Source: Microbacteriaceae bacterium (lineage in GTDB: Bacteria > Actinomycetota > Actinomycetes > Actinomycetales > Microbacteriaceae). From it: a stretch of DNA of 17,356 nt. The notes beneath the pieces were generated by a model. That model had not been told where the DNA came from. It searched no databases and saw nothing but the letters and a program-made list of their open reading frames with translations. Below, piece by piece: positions 1 through 7,442 of the stretch (positions are counted from its first letter, which is position 1; the number at the start of each line of letters is the position of its first letter). The translations under genes and the position numbers were made by a program. The DNA is taken from NCBI GenBank assembly GCA_011620705.1, contig WOYR01000118.1:1-17356 (forward strand). The letters are read 5' to 3'.

Positions 1-293
1 ACGCTGTGCCGGGGATCGTGCTGCGGCTGAACGACGCGATCCTCGACCACGCCCCGCTGATCGGGCCGGCCGTCGCGAGCGCGGCGAGCTGGTGGCCGAA
101 TCCGGTGCATGACCAGCACCTGGCAGGCGACTTCCTCTGGTTCATCGCCGAGATCGCCGACGTGCCGATCCTGGTGCTGCTCTTCGTACGCTGGACGCGC
201 TCCGAGAAGCGCGAGGAGAAGAAGTTCGACGATCTCAGCGACGAGCAGCTCGAGGAACTGACGCGGCAGCATCTGGCTAACCCACGCGGTTAG
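1..293 (+). CDS. C-terminal end of a CopD/CtaG-like membrane protein (cut by window edge)
   Basis: Only the last 96 codons are visible; the frame is open to the left edge, so the GTG at position 6 is probably an internal valine. The tail shows a membrane segment (FLWFIAEIADVPILVLLFV) followed by a basic WTRSEKREEKK stretch and an acidic end (DDLSDEQLEEL). The pattern of a D-Q-x-L-A-G-D motif, a helix containing E and P, then W-x-R-x-E is what I recall at the end of actinobacterial caa3_CtaG proteins. These are often fused to a CopD domain and take part in copper delivery and cytochrome oxidase assembly. That assignment is family recognition from a short tail and is moderate. Its TAG stop interlocks with the TAA of the convergent gene at 290-499, sharing TTAG. 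Confidence 0.6.
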   Translation, partial: AVPGIVLRLNDAILDHAPLIGPAVASAASWWPNPVHDQHLAGDFLWFIAEIADVPILVLLFVRWTRSEKREEKKFDDLSDEQLEELTRQHLANPRG

Positions 294-499
294 CGGCGGC
301 GGCTCGGAGGGTGAGTGCCCGATTCCACGGCCGAGCGGGCGACCATGCGGGCGCGCTCCTCGGCCTCGATCTTGGCGTAGCTTCTGCGCTCGTTGCGATC
401 CGAGTGCAGCACTGCGCGCATGATGAACCAGAACAGCAGGCCGATCACGATCGTGGGCGCGACGGACCACGCGATCCCGCCCCACAGATCCGTCGGCAT
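290..499 (-). CDS. Small single-pass membrane protein of unknown function (69 aa)
   Basis: An ATG at 497-499 opens a 69-residue protein with one hydrophobic helix (about residues 10-29, IAWSVAPTIVIGLLFWFIM). A charged cytoplasmic-type tail rich in R and E follows (NERRSYAKIEAEERARM). I recognise the general type, a small hypothetical protein downstream of lysS in Microbacteriaceae, but no function. It lies 20 bases after the 30-codon gene at 520-612, so it is likely the last gene of the lysS operon. No good Shine-Dalgarno sequence precedes the ATG. It overlaps the convergent CopD/CtaG-like gene by 4 bases at the stop codons. Confidence 0.7.
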   Translation of the reverse strand: MPTDLWGGIAWSVAPTIVIGLLFWFIMRAVLHSDRNERRSYAKIEAEERARMVARSAVESGTHPPSRRR

Positions 500-519
500 G
501 GCTCAACACTACGCCGGGC

Positions 520-612
520 TCAGTGCGCGTTCGCCACGAAGACGACGGCGATGGCGACCAGGATGATGACCAGGCCGGCGATGGCCACGATCCGCGAGCT
601 GCGCCGGTCCAT
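520..612 (-). CDS. Very small membrane peptide (30 aa), operon partner of lysS
   Basis: An ATG at 610-612 encodes 30 residues ending at TGA 520-522. Residues about 8-27 form one hydrophobic helix (IVAIAGLVIILVAIAVVFVA) after a basic start (MDRRSSR), the layout of a small inner-membrane peptide with its N-terminus in the cytoplasm. A GAAGGG Shine-Dalgarno lies about 6 bases before the ATG. The start is one base after the stop of the 48-codon gene, giving TGAGATG, a common translational-coupling arrangement. Function is unknown. The tight spacing, ribosome site and sensible topology argue that it is real, but it is too short for composition tests. Confidence 0.55.
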   Translation of the reverse strand: MDRRSSRIVAIAGLVIILVAIAVVFVANAH

Positions 613-613
613 C

Positions 614-760
614 TCAGCCCTTCGCCAGAATTCCGACGACCCCGGACACCACGAGGGCGATGCCGATCGCAGCCACCACGACCCAGATGACGATACGCAT
701 GGCCGTGAGCTTCGCGCGATCGCGCGGCTCCGGCGCCCTCGGCCCTGGCGCGCCCGTCAT
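614..760 (-). CDS. Small membrane protein (48 aa) coupled to lysS
   Basis: An ATG at 758-760 overlaps the lysS stop codon (ATGA) and encodes 48 residues ending at TGA 614-616. The first 20 residues are polar, with Pro and Arg (PGPRAPEPRDRAK). Residues about 22-45 are one hydrophobic helix (IVIWVVVAAIGIALVVSGVV). This looks like a single-pass membrane protein. The 4-base overlap suggests it is translated by ribosomes finishing lysS. No function can be assigned. It is one of two genes in the lysS tail that fall below usual gene-caller length limits. Confidence 0.6.
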   Translation of the reverse strand: MTGAPGPRAPEPRDRAKLTAMRIVIWVVVAAIGIALVVSGVVGILAKG

Positions 761-2259
761 TTCACCAGCGGGAACAGGATGGTCTCCCGGATCCCCAAAC
801 CCGTGATCGCCATGAGCAGGCGGTCGATGCCCATCCCCATGCCCCCGGTGGGCGGCATCCCGTGTTCGAGCGCTCGCAGGAACTCCTCATCGAGCCTCAT
901 CGCCTCATCGTCGCCGCGGGCGGCCTGGGCCGCCTGCTCGACGAAGCGCGCGCGCTGGATGACGGGGTCGACCAGTTCCGAGTAGCCGGTGGCGAGTTCG
1001 AAGCCGCGGACGTAGAGGTCCCACTTCTCGACGACGCCGGCGATCGAGCGGTGGTCGCGCACGAGAGGACTGGTGTCGACCGGGAAGTCCATGACGAAGG
1101 TCGGGCGCACCAGATCCTTCTTGACGAAATGCTCCCAGAGCTCCTCGACGTACTTGCCGTGGGTCGCCAGCGCCACCTCGAGGCCGTTCGCGTCTGCGAG
1201 CGCCTTCAACTCGGGCAGCGCCGTCTGCGGGGTGATCGCGACGCCGGATGCCGCGCTCAGCGACTCGTACATGCTGAGGCGGTCCCATCGGCCGCCGAGA
1301 TCGTACTCGGTGCCGTCCGCCCAGATGACGGTGTGCGATCCGGACACCGCCAGCGCGGCATCCTGGACCAGCTCCTGCGTCAGCTCGGCCATCTGCTCGT
1401 AGTCGCCGTATGCCTGGTATGCCTCCAGCATCGCGAACTCGGGGCTGTGCGTGGAGTCTGCGCCCTCGTTGCGGAAGTTGCGGTTGATCTCGAACACCCG
1501 CTCGATGCCTCCGACCACTGCCCGCTTGAGGAACAGCTCCGGCGCGATCCGCAGGAACAGCTCGGTGTCGAAGGCGTTCGAGTGGGTGATGAACGGCCGG
1601 GCCGTCGCGCCACCGTGAATGGTCTGCAGCATCGGCGTCTCGACCTCGAGGTACCCGTGATCGGCGAAGGTGGCGCGCAGCGAGGCGACGGCCGCGGCAC
1701 GGGCCCGCACGGTCGCGCGCGCCTGCTCGCGCGTGATCAGGTCGAGGTAGCGCTGGCGCACCCGCGTCTCGTCGCTCAGTTCGCTGTAGAGGTTCGGCAG
1801 CGGCAGGATCGCCTTCGATGCGATCTGCCACTCGGTCACCAGGATGCTCAACTCGCCCCGCCGCGAGGAGATGACCTCGCCGCTGACGAAGACGTGGTCG
1901 CCCAGGTCGACATCCTCCTTCCAGCGCTCGAGGGATTCCTCGCCCACCTCCGCGAGCGACACCATCGCCTGGATGCGCTGGCCGTCACCGGACTGCAGCG
2001 TCGCGAAGCAGAGCTTGCCGGTGTTGCGGAAGAAGACCACGCGGCCGGCCAGGCCGACCGTGACACCGGTCGTGTCGTCCGCCACCAGCTCGCCGAACTC
2101 GGCGCGCACGGCGGGGATCGTCGTGGTGATCGGCAGCGACACGGGATACGCGCCCGCCCCGGCGGCGATCAGCCGCTCCCGCTTCGCCAGCCGGACGGCC
2201 TTCTGCTCGGCGATGTCCTCGGCGCCGCTCTCGTCGGGCTCGGGGGTCTCGTCGCTCAT
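757..2259 (-). CDS. lysS: Lysine--tRNA ligase, class II
   Basis: This 500-residue enzyme charges tRNA-Lys with lysine in the cytoplasm. After a variable acidic N-terminus (about 1-20), an OB-fold anticodon-binding domain spans about 60-150. The class II catalytic core follows. Motif 2 is visible as FEINRNFRNEG (256-266) and motif 3 as GMPPTGGMGMGIDRLLM (467-483). The stretch LRIAPELFLKRAVVGG before motif 2 is typical of LysS. Length matches the family. The ATG at 2257-2259 lies 8 bases after the panC stop and has no strong Shine-Dalgarno, so expression probably depends on reading through from panC. Its stop is overlapped by the 48-codon membrane-protein gene. Nothing looks broken. Confidence 0.97.
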   Translation of the reverse strand: MSDETPEPDESGAEDIAEQKAVRLAKRERLIAAGAGAYPVSLPITTTIPAVRAEFGELVADDTTGVTVGLAGRVVFFRNTGKLCFATLQSGDGQRIQAMVSLAEVGEESLERWKEDVDLGDHVFVSGEVISSRRGELSILVTEWQIASKAILPLPNLYSELSDETRVRQRYLDLITREQARATVRARAAAVASLRATFADHGYLEVETPMLQTIHGGATARPFITHSNAFDTELFLRIAPELFLKRAVVGGIERVFEINRNFRNEGADSTHSPEFAMLEAYQAYGDYEQMAELTQELVQDAALAVSGSHTVIWADGTEYDLGGRWDRLSMYESLSAASGVAITPQTALPELKALADANGLEVALATHGKYVEELWEHFVKKDLVRPTFVMDFPVDTSPLVRDHRSIAGVVEKWDLYVRGFELATGYSELVDPVIQRARFVEQAAQAARGDDEAMRLDEEFLRALEHGMPPTGGMGMGIDRLLMAITGLGIRETILFPLVK

Positions 2260-2267
2260 GCGCGTGC

Positions 2268-3137
2268 TCAGTTCAGGTAGATGGCATCGTTGTCGATCAG
2301 CCGCGCGGCGCCGACCTGCGCCGCGATCAGCACCCGGGCGGGGCCGCGGTAGCCGTCGTCGACGGGCAGGAAGGTGCGCGGATTCACGACCTTGAGGTAC
2401 TCCAGCCTAACCAGCCGCTCGTCCATGAAGACGGCCTGCGCCGCGGCGAGCACGCTGTCGATCCCCCGATCCGCGGCGGATGCGGCGGCCTCCAGCGCCC
2501 TGCTGATCGCCGCCGCCGCGTGACGCTCCTCCGCGTTGAGGTAGCGGTTGCGGCTGCTCAGCGCGAGTCCGTCGTCCGCCCGGACGGTCTCCACCACCTC
2601 GACCCGGGTGGCGAAGTTCAGATCGGCGACCATGCGCTGCACGAGGAAGACCTGCTGCGCATCCTTCTGGCCGAAGAGCACGAAATCCGGGCGCGCGATG
2701 CCGAGCAGCTTGGCGACGACCGTGAGGACGCCGTCGAAGTGCCCGGGGCGCGAGCGCCCCTCGAAGAGCTCGCCGACCTCGCCCCCGGTCACCTTCACCT
2801 GCGTGACCCCGTCGGGATACATCTCGGCGACGGTCGGCGCGAAGACGAAGGCGACGCCGTGCTGCGAGAGCGCCTCGAGGTCCGCGCTGAGATCGCGCGG
2901 GTACTCCTCCAGGTCCTCATCGGGGCCGAACTGCAGGGGGTTGACGAAGATGGAGACGACGACCGTGCCGGCGAGTTCCCGCGCACGGTCGATGAGAGCG
3001 AGATGGCCCTGATGCAGCGCCCCCATCGTCGGGACCAGGGCGATGGTGCGGCCGCGCAGCTTCTCGCGCAGGGAGTCGATCGTTTCGACCACTTCTGGAC
3101 GGCCCTCGACGTCGAGCAGGGGCGCGGGGGTGTTCAC
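2268..3137 (-). CDS. panC: Pantothenate synthetase (pantoate--beta-alanine ligase)
   Basis: PanC joins pantoate and beta-alanine using ATP, the last step of vitamin B5 synthesis. With a GTG start at 3135-3137 it has 289 residues, the usual length. VPTMGALHQGH (35-45) holds the HxGH nucleotidyl-transferase motif. FGQKDAQQ (155-162) and SSRNRYL (194-200, the KMSKS-like loop) complete the active site. The frame stays open another 109 codons upstream, but that part lies inside the DUF2520 gene and is low-complexity Arg/Ala. The chosen GTG overlaps the upstream TGA (GTGA) and has a GAGGAGG Shine-Dalgarno 4 bases away. panD and panB are not in the window. Confidence 0.96.
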   Translation of the reverse strand: MNTPAPLLDVEGRPEVVETIDSLREKLRGRTIALVPTMGALHQGHLALIDRARELAGTVVVSIFVNPLQFGPDEDLEEYPRDLSADLEALSQHGVAFVFAPTVAEMYPDGVTQVKVTGGEVGELFEGRSRPGHFDGVLTVVAKLLGIARPDFVLFGQKDAQQVFLVQRMVADLNFATRVEVVETVRADDGLALSSRNRYLNAEERHAAAAISRALEAAASAADRGIDSVLAAAQAVFMDERLVRLEYLKVVNPRTFLPVDDGYRGPARVLIAAQVGAARLIDNDAIYLN

Positions 3138-3910
3138 GGTGCCTCCTCGGCACCCTCCTCCGCGAACGGCGCCAGATCGATCGTAGTCTGCGGCGCGGGG
3201 TCGGAATCGGCGCCGGCGAGCGCGTTCTCCACGCTGGAGCGCACCAGGGCGCCGAGCAGCACCCCCGGACGCTCGACCCCGATCTCGCGCAGCATCCCGG
3301 CGGCCTGGCCGACGATCGCCGCCGAGAATCCGCGCGCAGTCGCGATCGCCTCCGCATAGGCGGGCCGGTCGGCCTCGGAGATCACGATCGGCTCTGCGCC
3401 CATCTCCACGACGAGCGCCTGCGCGATCGGCAGCACGGGGGTGGGCGCGGTCACCGCGCACCATGCGTCGCGCAGCCGAACCAGGTCGACGCTCGTGCCC
3501 GTGAAATCCATTGCGGGGTGGATGGCCAGCGGGATGGCGCCTGCCGCCAGCGCGGGTGCCAGCACGCCGGCACCGACACCGGGCGCGGTGTGCGCGACCA
3601 GCTGCCCGGGCTGCCAGGCGCCCGTCGCCGCGAGGCCGGAGACCAGGGCCGCGAGCTCGGATTCCGGCACAGCGAGCAGCACGAGTTCGCTGCGCTCCAC
3701 CACCTCGGGCACGGCGAGGATGGGAACGCCCGGCAGCAGCGCATCTGCGCGCTCGCGGCCGCTCTCGGAGAGGGTGGCGATGCCGACGATCGCATGGCCG
3801 GCGCCGCCGAGCGCCGCGCCGAGGACCGCCCCGACCCGGCCCGCGCCGATGATCCCGATGCCGAGACGGCCGTCGCGGTTCGGGGCACGGCCTCCGACCG
3901 CCTCGCTCAT
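3134..3910 (-). CDS. DUF2520 / Rossmann-like dehydrogenase family protein
   Basis: The 258-residue protein begins with a dinucleotide-binding fold: IGIIGAGRVGAVLGAAL (18-34) is a GxGxxG loop, followed by a second strand ending in VLLAVPESEL (77-86). The middle holds AIHPAMDFTG (129-138), the conserved HP signature I associate with the DUF2520 partner domain. These proteins resemble 6-phosphogluconate and F420-dependent NADP reductases, and they sit next to panC in many actinobacteria. A ketopantoate-reductase-like role is therefore tempting but unproven. The protein is shorter than family members I recall (about 290-300), lacking the ALTGP-type segment near the C-terminus. ATG 3908-3910 overlaps the upstream stop (ATGA); the long upstream extension of the frame is a shadow of the PH-domain gene. 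Confidence 0.82.
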   Translation of the reverse strand: MSEAVGGRAPNRDGRLGIGIIGAGRVGAVLGAALGGAGHAIVGIATLSESGRERADALLPGVPILAVPEVVERSELVLLAVPESELAALVSGLAATGAWQPGQLVAHTAPGVGAGVLAPALAAGAIPLAIHPAMDFTGTSVDLVRLRDAWCAVTAPTPVLPIAQALVVEMGAEPIVISEADRPAYAEAIATARGFSAAIVGQAAGMLREIGVERPGVLLGALVRSSVENALAGADSDPAPQTTIDLAPFAEEGAEEAP

Positions 3911-5523
3911 GGCCGGCCCATTCCCTGCCACCTGGCGCCCTTCACGAGGTGCGCGGCGCTTTCGCGGCGCGCCGCGGCGACCCCGCTCGCGGCGACGTCG
4001 CGGAAGAATCCAGCGGCGACCACGGCGTCGAGATCGTCGAGCGTCGCGCGGATCGGCCCCGGCACCGTGTGGACGTGGACGTCGGCGAGCCGCAGCAGCC
4101 GCAGCAGCGGGCCCTGGTGCAGCGCGACGCTCTGCATGCGCGCCGCCGGCACGACGACGAGCTGGCGCCAGATCGCGCCGCGGCGCAGCAGCACCGCGTC
4201 CTGTTCGAGTGCGAAACCGTTGCGGTGCCACGAGAACCACCGCAGGACCGCAGCCCGGCGCGGCGACCCTGTGTATCCGTCACCGGAGCGGGCAGGAGCG
4301 AGCCCCGCCTCGAGCAGCGGGCGGGACGCCTCCTCCACGACGCCGGGGAGCACGAGGGCGAGCACCCGGAACACCTCGGCGCGCGTGCCAACCGGGAGGA
4401 TCGTGGTGGTGCGGCGGCCGCCCTCCTGCCGGTCGGAATGGGATGCGAGGTTGATCCTCACCTCCCACCAGTCGGCGGGGCGCCACAGCAGCGGCTGGCG
4501 GATCTCGACCGAATGGATGCGGCCGGGCGGCAGCGTCTCGTTGCTGGTGGAGAGCAGCCCGTAGCCGACCCTCACCCCGTCGGGCGTCGCCGCGATCGAG
4601 TAGCGCAGCGAGCGCGAGAAGCGCCGAACGATCTGCGAGCCGACGCCGAGCAGCAACGGCACGATGCCGAACAGCACGAAGAAGGCGTGGGCGGCGCTCG
4701 CCAGCACGACGGCCGCGATCACCAGCAGCACGAAGACCACCGTGCGGTCGTGCAGCAGCGTCGAGCCGAGCAGGCGTCCGGGATGCATCTGCACGACGGC
4801 TGCAGGGGGTGCGAGCCGCGGGTCCCGCTCCGGGGCCATGAACTCGCGGGCCCGCTGCGCCACGATTCCGCTCAGGGAGCCGTCGTGCTCGGGCGCCGCT
4901 CCCCCGGCCGCGCGCTGCTCCGCTGCAGCCGCCGACGGCGAGCCGGCCGACAGCGCGCCAGATGCGAGCTGCAGGATCACCTGGCGCAGGGCATCCGCGT
5001 TGCGGCCGGAGAGGTAGGCGAGCTGCACGTTCGCGTCGTGGCCGGCGACATCGATGTCGAGCCGCGCAGCGCCGAACAGCCTCGCGAACAGCGGCCTGCT
5101 GACGTTGATGCCCTGAATGCGGTCCAGCCGCCCGCGCCGGTTGGTGCGGAACAGGATGCCGCTGCGCACCTCCACCACCTCCTCGGTGATCCGGAAGCTG
5201 CGCACCCGCCAGCTCAGCCAGAAGGCCACGATGATCACGATCAGCACGACGAGCACCACCAGCAGCGCGGCCGGGATCAGGCCGCGCCGCACGATGAGGT
5301 CGATCGGGTCGCCGGGCGGCGCGTCCCCTGGACCGGCCCCGAGGAACAGTCCGAGGATGCGCTCGCGCAGATTGGCGAGCACGAAGCCCGCGATCGCCAC
5401 GAAGGCGAAACCGCCTCGCAGCAGCGGGGTGGCGGGATGCAGCCGGTGCCATTCCCCGTCGGCGAGGTCGATGGCGGCCGGCGGGATCTCCGGCCCCCGC
5501 GAGCCGGGAACCGGCCCGCTCAC
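3907..5523 (-). CDS. Large bacterial PH-domain (YdbT-like, bPH_2) membrane protein
   Basis: The 538-residue protein carries hydrophobic helices at about 36-52, 82-104, 261-275 and 276-296. Three repeats of a bacterial PH (bPH_2/YdbT) domain lie at about 105-185, 305-390 and 425-510. Each has the pattern of an xLxxRxGxxxR strand pair (VRSGILFRTNRRGRLDRIQ at 119-137; LLRRGAIWRQLVVVPAARMQ at 445-464). A linker rich in Ala and Gly (186-215) separates the first repeat from the second membrane pair. Function is not established. In Bacillus, the paired YdbS/YdbT proteins are linked to resistance against antimicrobials made by competitors, as I recall. The GTG at 5521-5523 overlaps the stop of the smaller PH gene (GTGA), implying a YdbS/YdbT-like pair made together. 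Confidence 0.85.
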   Translation of the reverse strand: MSGPVPGSRGPEIPPAAIDLADGEWHRLHPATPLLRGGFAFVAIAGFVLANLRERILGLFLGAGPGDAPPGDPIDLIVRRGLIPAALLVVLVVLIVIIVAFWLSWRVRSFRITEEVVEVRSGILFRTNRRGRLDRIQGINVSRPLFARLFGAARLDIDVAGHDANVQLAYLSGRNADALRQVILQLASGALSAGSPSAAAAEQRAAGGAAPEHDGSLSGIVAQRAREFMAPERDPRLAPPAAVVQMHPGRLLGSTLLHDRTVVFVLLVIAAVVLASAAHAFFVLFGIVPLLLGVGSQIVRRFSRSLRYSIAATPDGVRVGYGLLSTSNETLPPGRIHSVEIRQPLLWRPADWWEVRINLASHSDRQEGGRRTTTILPVGTRAEVFRVLALVLPGVVEEASRPLLEAGLAPARSGDGYTGSPRRAAVLRWFSWHRNGFALEQDAVLLRRGAIWRQLVVVPAARMQSVALHQGPLLRLLRLADVHVHTVPGPIRATLDDLDAVVAAGFFRDVAASGVAAARRESAAHLVKGARWQGMGRP

Positions 5524-6065
5524 AGGCCCGCCCGGCGTGTCTCCGCCAGTTCCACGAGCCGATCGCGGAACTCCTCGGCCTCGGCCATCGGCAGTCCGGG
5601 CACGGTCACGCTGCTCGCGGCTGCGGCCGTCACCAGCTTGACCTCTGCCAGGCCGAGCGCGCGATCCAGCGGACCGCGGTTGATGTCGACCAGCTGCATG
5701 CGCCCGTACGGCACGGCGACGAAGCGCTGGAACATGATCCCCCGCCGGACCAGCAGGTCGTCATCGCGCAGCCGGTAGCCGATGGCGCGCACCCGGCGCG
5801 GGGTGAACGCGGCGACGACCACCGCGATGACCAGCACGACCACGGGGATCGCGAGCAGTCCGGGCAGTCGGGCGAGCAGGAACGGCACAGAGGAGGCGGC
5901 CGTCAGGACCAGCCCCGAGATGATGCTGCCCACCAGATCGACCCACAGGTAGCGCGACGAGACGCGGCGCCACTCGCCCGGCACCGGATCCAGCCCGCCC
6001 CTCGGGGTGAGGGGCAGGGCGGCGCGAGGCTCCGGATGCTGCGTCACGGGATCCACGCTGCTCAC
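5520..6065 (-). CDS. Small bacterial PH-domain (YdbS-like, bPH_2) membrane protein
   Basis: This 181-residue protein has two membrane helices (about 42-66 and 68-88) followed by one bPH_2 domain (about 93-172). The domain shows YRLRDDDLLVRRGIMFQRF (97-115) and VPYGRMQLVDINRGPLDR (118-135), the hallmark strand-turn-strand of the family. The domain order, two helices then PH, is that of YdbS, and the gene directly precedes the YdbT-like gene with a GTGA overlap. The start is GTG 6063-6065, itself overlapping the DUF3180 stop; a GGAG lies about 11 bases before it. The two proteins probably form a membrane complex, which is inference from pairing. The substrate or signal is unknown. Confidence 0.85.
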   Translation of the reverse strand: MSSVDPVTQHPEPRAALPLTPRGGLDPVPGEWRRVSSRYLWVDLVGSIISGLVLTAASSVPFLLARLPGLLAIPVVVLVIAVVVAAFTPRRVRAIGYRLRDDDLLVRRGIMFQRFVAVPYGRMQLVDINRGPLDRALGLAEVKLVTAAAASSVTVPGLPMAEAEEFRDRLVELAETRRAGL

Positions 6066-6547
6066 AGGTGCACGCGCTCCGGCCCGTGGTCGGGATGGTC
6101 GTCATCGTCGTCCCGTGGCGGAACCCGGCAGAGGAACTCGCCGATGAGCCCGCCGGCCAGCAGCAGCACGGCTCCGCCCAGGGTCGCGAGCACCCGGAGG
6201 AGCGAGTCCGGGGTGACGGTTCCTGCGTGGATCAGCAACTCGATCACGAGGCCGAGGCCGAGGCCGGTCAGAAGCGCCCCTGCCAGCGCCGATGCCTTGC
6301 CGAGCACGACGACCCTGGTCGCGTAGAACGAGTCGACCCGCTGCCGGAGCGCGCCATGCGTCGCCCGGTACACGGGGACCGCCAGGATGACGACCACGAC
6401 GCCGATCAGGGCGAGCGTGGCTCCGAAGGTGTACTCGGGGCGGAACTTCGGCAGGCTCGCAGCGGCCAGGCCGATCTGCACGAGAAAGCCGACGACCGTG
6501 CCGATCACGGCCAGGGGCACGAGGGTGGCGGGTCCGGTGCGTTTCAC
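6062..6547 (-). CDS. DUF3180 membrane protein
   Basis: With a GTG start at 6545-6547 the protein has 161 residues. Four predicted membrane helices lie at about 7-29, 40-60, 80-106 and 117-140. The beginning (KRTGPATLVPLAVIG) and the position right after folK match the DUF3180 family, equivalent to the mycobacterial gene after folK (Rv3605c from memory). Function is unknown. The C-terminus is an acidic and histidine-bearing tail (RDDDDDHPDHGP) that could bind metal ions, which is speculation. A GGAG Shine-Dalgarno sits about 5 bases before the GTG, and the GTG overlaps the folK stop (GTGA). The 66-codon upstream extension of the frame is a shadow of folK. Confidence 0.85.
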   Translation of the reverse strand: MKRTGPATLVPLAVIGTVVGFLVQIGLAAASLPKFRPEYTFGATLALIGVVVVILAVPVYRATHGALRQRVDSFYATRVVVLGKASALAGALLTGLGLGLVIELLIHAGTVTPDSLLRVLATLGGAVLLLAGGLIGEFLCRVPPRDDDDDHPDHGPERVHL

Positions 6548-7044
6548 GGGGCTCCGTTCAGGCCTGCAACGAGCTCGGCGACCCGACCGCGGCCGGGGAG
6601 CACGGCGTCCGGGTCGACCTCGAGCCATGGCACGAGCACGAAGTCGCGCTCGAAGGCGCGCGGATGCGGCAGCGTGAGCCGGGGCGAGGTGCTGACGATG
6701 CCCGCGAAGTCCACGATGTCGAGATCGAGGGTGCGGTCGCCCCATCGCTCGGCCCGGACGCGGCCGTGCGCCCGCTCGATCCCGTTCAGCACTGCGAGCA
6801 GGGCATCCGGGGTGAGGGTCGTGGTGATCAGCGCGACGGCGTTCAGGTAGGCGGGCGCGTCGTGGTCCACGCCGGACGGCTTCAGAGCCGGCGTCTCGAT
6901 CACCGAGGAGATCGCGGTGAGTTCGACGCCGTCGGTGTCCGCGAGCTCGCGGGTCGCCGCGAGCATGGTGGCCCGGCGGTCGCCGAGGTTGGCTCCGATG
7001 GCGATGACGGCGGGAGCCCTGATCAGCCGCTTCGTCACGCTCAT
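6544..7044 (-). CDS. folK: 2-amino-4-hydroxy-6-hydroxymethyldihydropteridine diphosphokinase (HPPK)
   Basis: FolK transfers pyrophosphate from ATP to the pterin, preparing it for FolP. The 166-residue protein shows IGANLGDR (16-23), YLNAV (67-71) and the signature RWGDRTLDLDIVDF (100-113) with the two magnesium-binding aspartates D107 and D109. LPHPRAFERDFVLVPW (125-140) follows. Length is normal. The ATG at 7042-7044 overlaps the folB stop as ATGA; the longer open frame upstream runs through folB and is not coding. HPPK and dihydroneopterin aldolase are fused in some bacteria, but here they remain separate though coupled. Confidence 0.96.
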   Translation of the reverse strand: MSVTKRLIRAPAVIAIGANLGDRRATMLAATRELADTDGVELTAISSVIETPALKPSGVDHDAPAYLNAVALITTTLTPDALLAVLNGIERAHGRVRAERWGDRTLDLDIVDFAGIVSTSPRLTLPHPRAFERDFVLVPWLEVDPDAVLPGRGRVAELVAGLNGAP

Positions 7045-7442
7045 GCCCCGCGCCCCCGGATGATGGTGACGCTCACGTCGTCGAAGGGCACCGCGATCGG
7101 CGCGTTCGGCTTGTGCACGACGACCTCGACGAGCAGCGCCGGCGGATGCTCGAGCACCACCGCGGCGACGCGCTCTGCCACCGTCTCGATCAGGTCGACC
7201 GGATCCCTCTCGACGGCGCGCACGATCTGCTCGGCCAGCTCGCCGTAGTCGATCGTCGCGGCCAGCTCGTCGCCGGTGCCCGCCTCGCGCAACGAGAGGT
7301 GCACGGTCACGTCGATCAGGAAGAACTGCCCGTTGGCCCTCTCGTGCTCGAGCACGCCGTGGAAGGCCCAGGCGCGCAGCCCGGTGAGGGTGATCGCGTC
7401 GACGCGGTTCGGGTCGGCGCGGTCCATGCCGGCGCGGTTCAT
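7041..7442 (-). CDS. folB: Dihydroneopterin aldolase
   Basis: FolB splits dihydroneopterin into 6-hydroxymethyl-dihydropterin and glycolaldehyde. The 133-residue protein begins with a short non-conserved lead (1-14). It then shows FHGVLEHERANGQFFLIDV (27-45), where the catalytic glutamate is expected around E32-E34. TIDYGELAEQI (63-73), LIETVAERVA (84-93) and the lysine of VVVHKPNAPI (107-116, K111) follow. A GGGAG Shine-Dalgarno lies 7 bases before the ATG at 7440-7442, which overlaps the folP stop as ATGA. An internal ATG at codon 6 is possible but less well placed. Confidence 0.95.
   Translation of the reverse strand: MNRAGMDRADPNRVDAITLTGLRAWAFHGVLEHERANGQFFLIDVTVHLSLREAGTGDELAATIDYGELAEQIVRAVERDPVDLIETVAERVAAVVLEHPPALLVEVVVHKPNAPIAVPFDDVSVTIIRGRGA

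Noticed and set aside
3138..3464. 109-codon N-terminal extension of panC
   Set aside because: It lies inside the DUF2520 gene, is Arg/Ala-rich, and the GTG at 3137 has a strong ribosome site and gives normal PanC length.
3949..5778. 609-codon plus-strand open frame opposite the PH-domain genes
   Set aside because: Composition is repetitive Arg/His/Gln/Glu with no recognisable fold, and the opposite strand encodes clear bPH_2 proteins.
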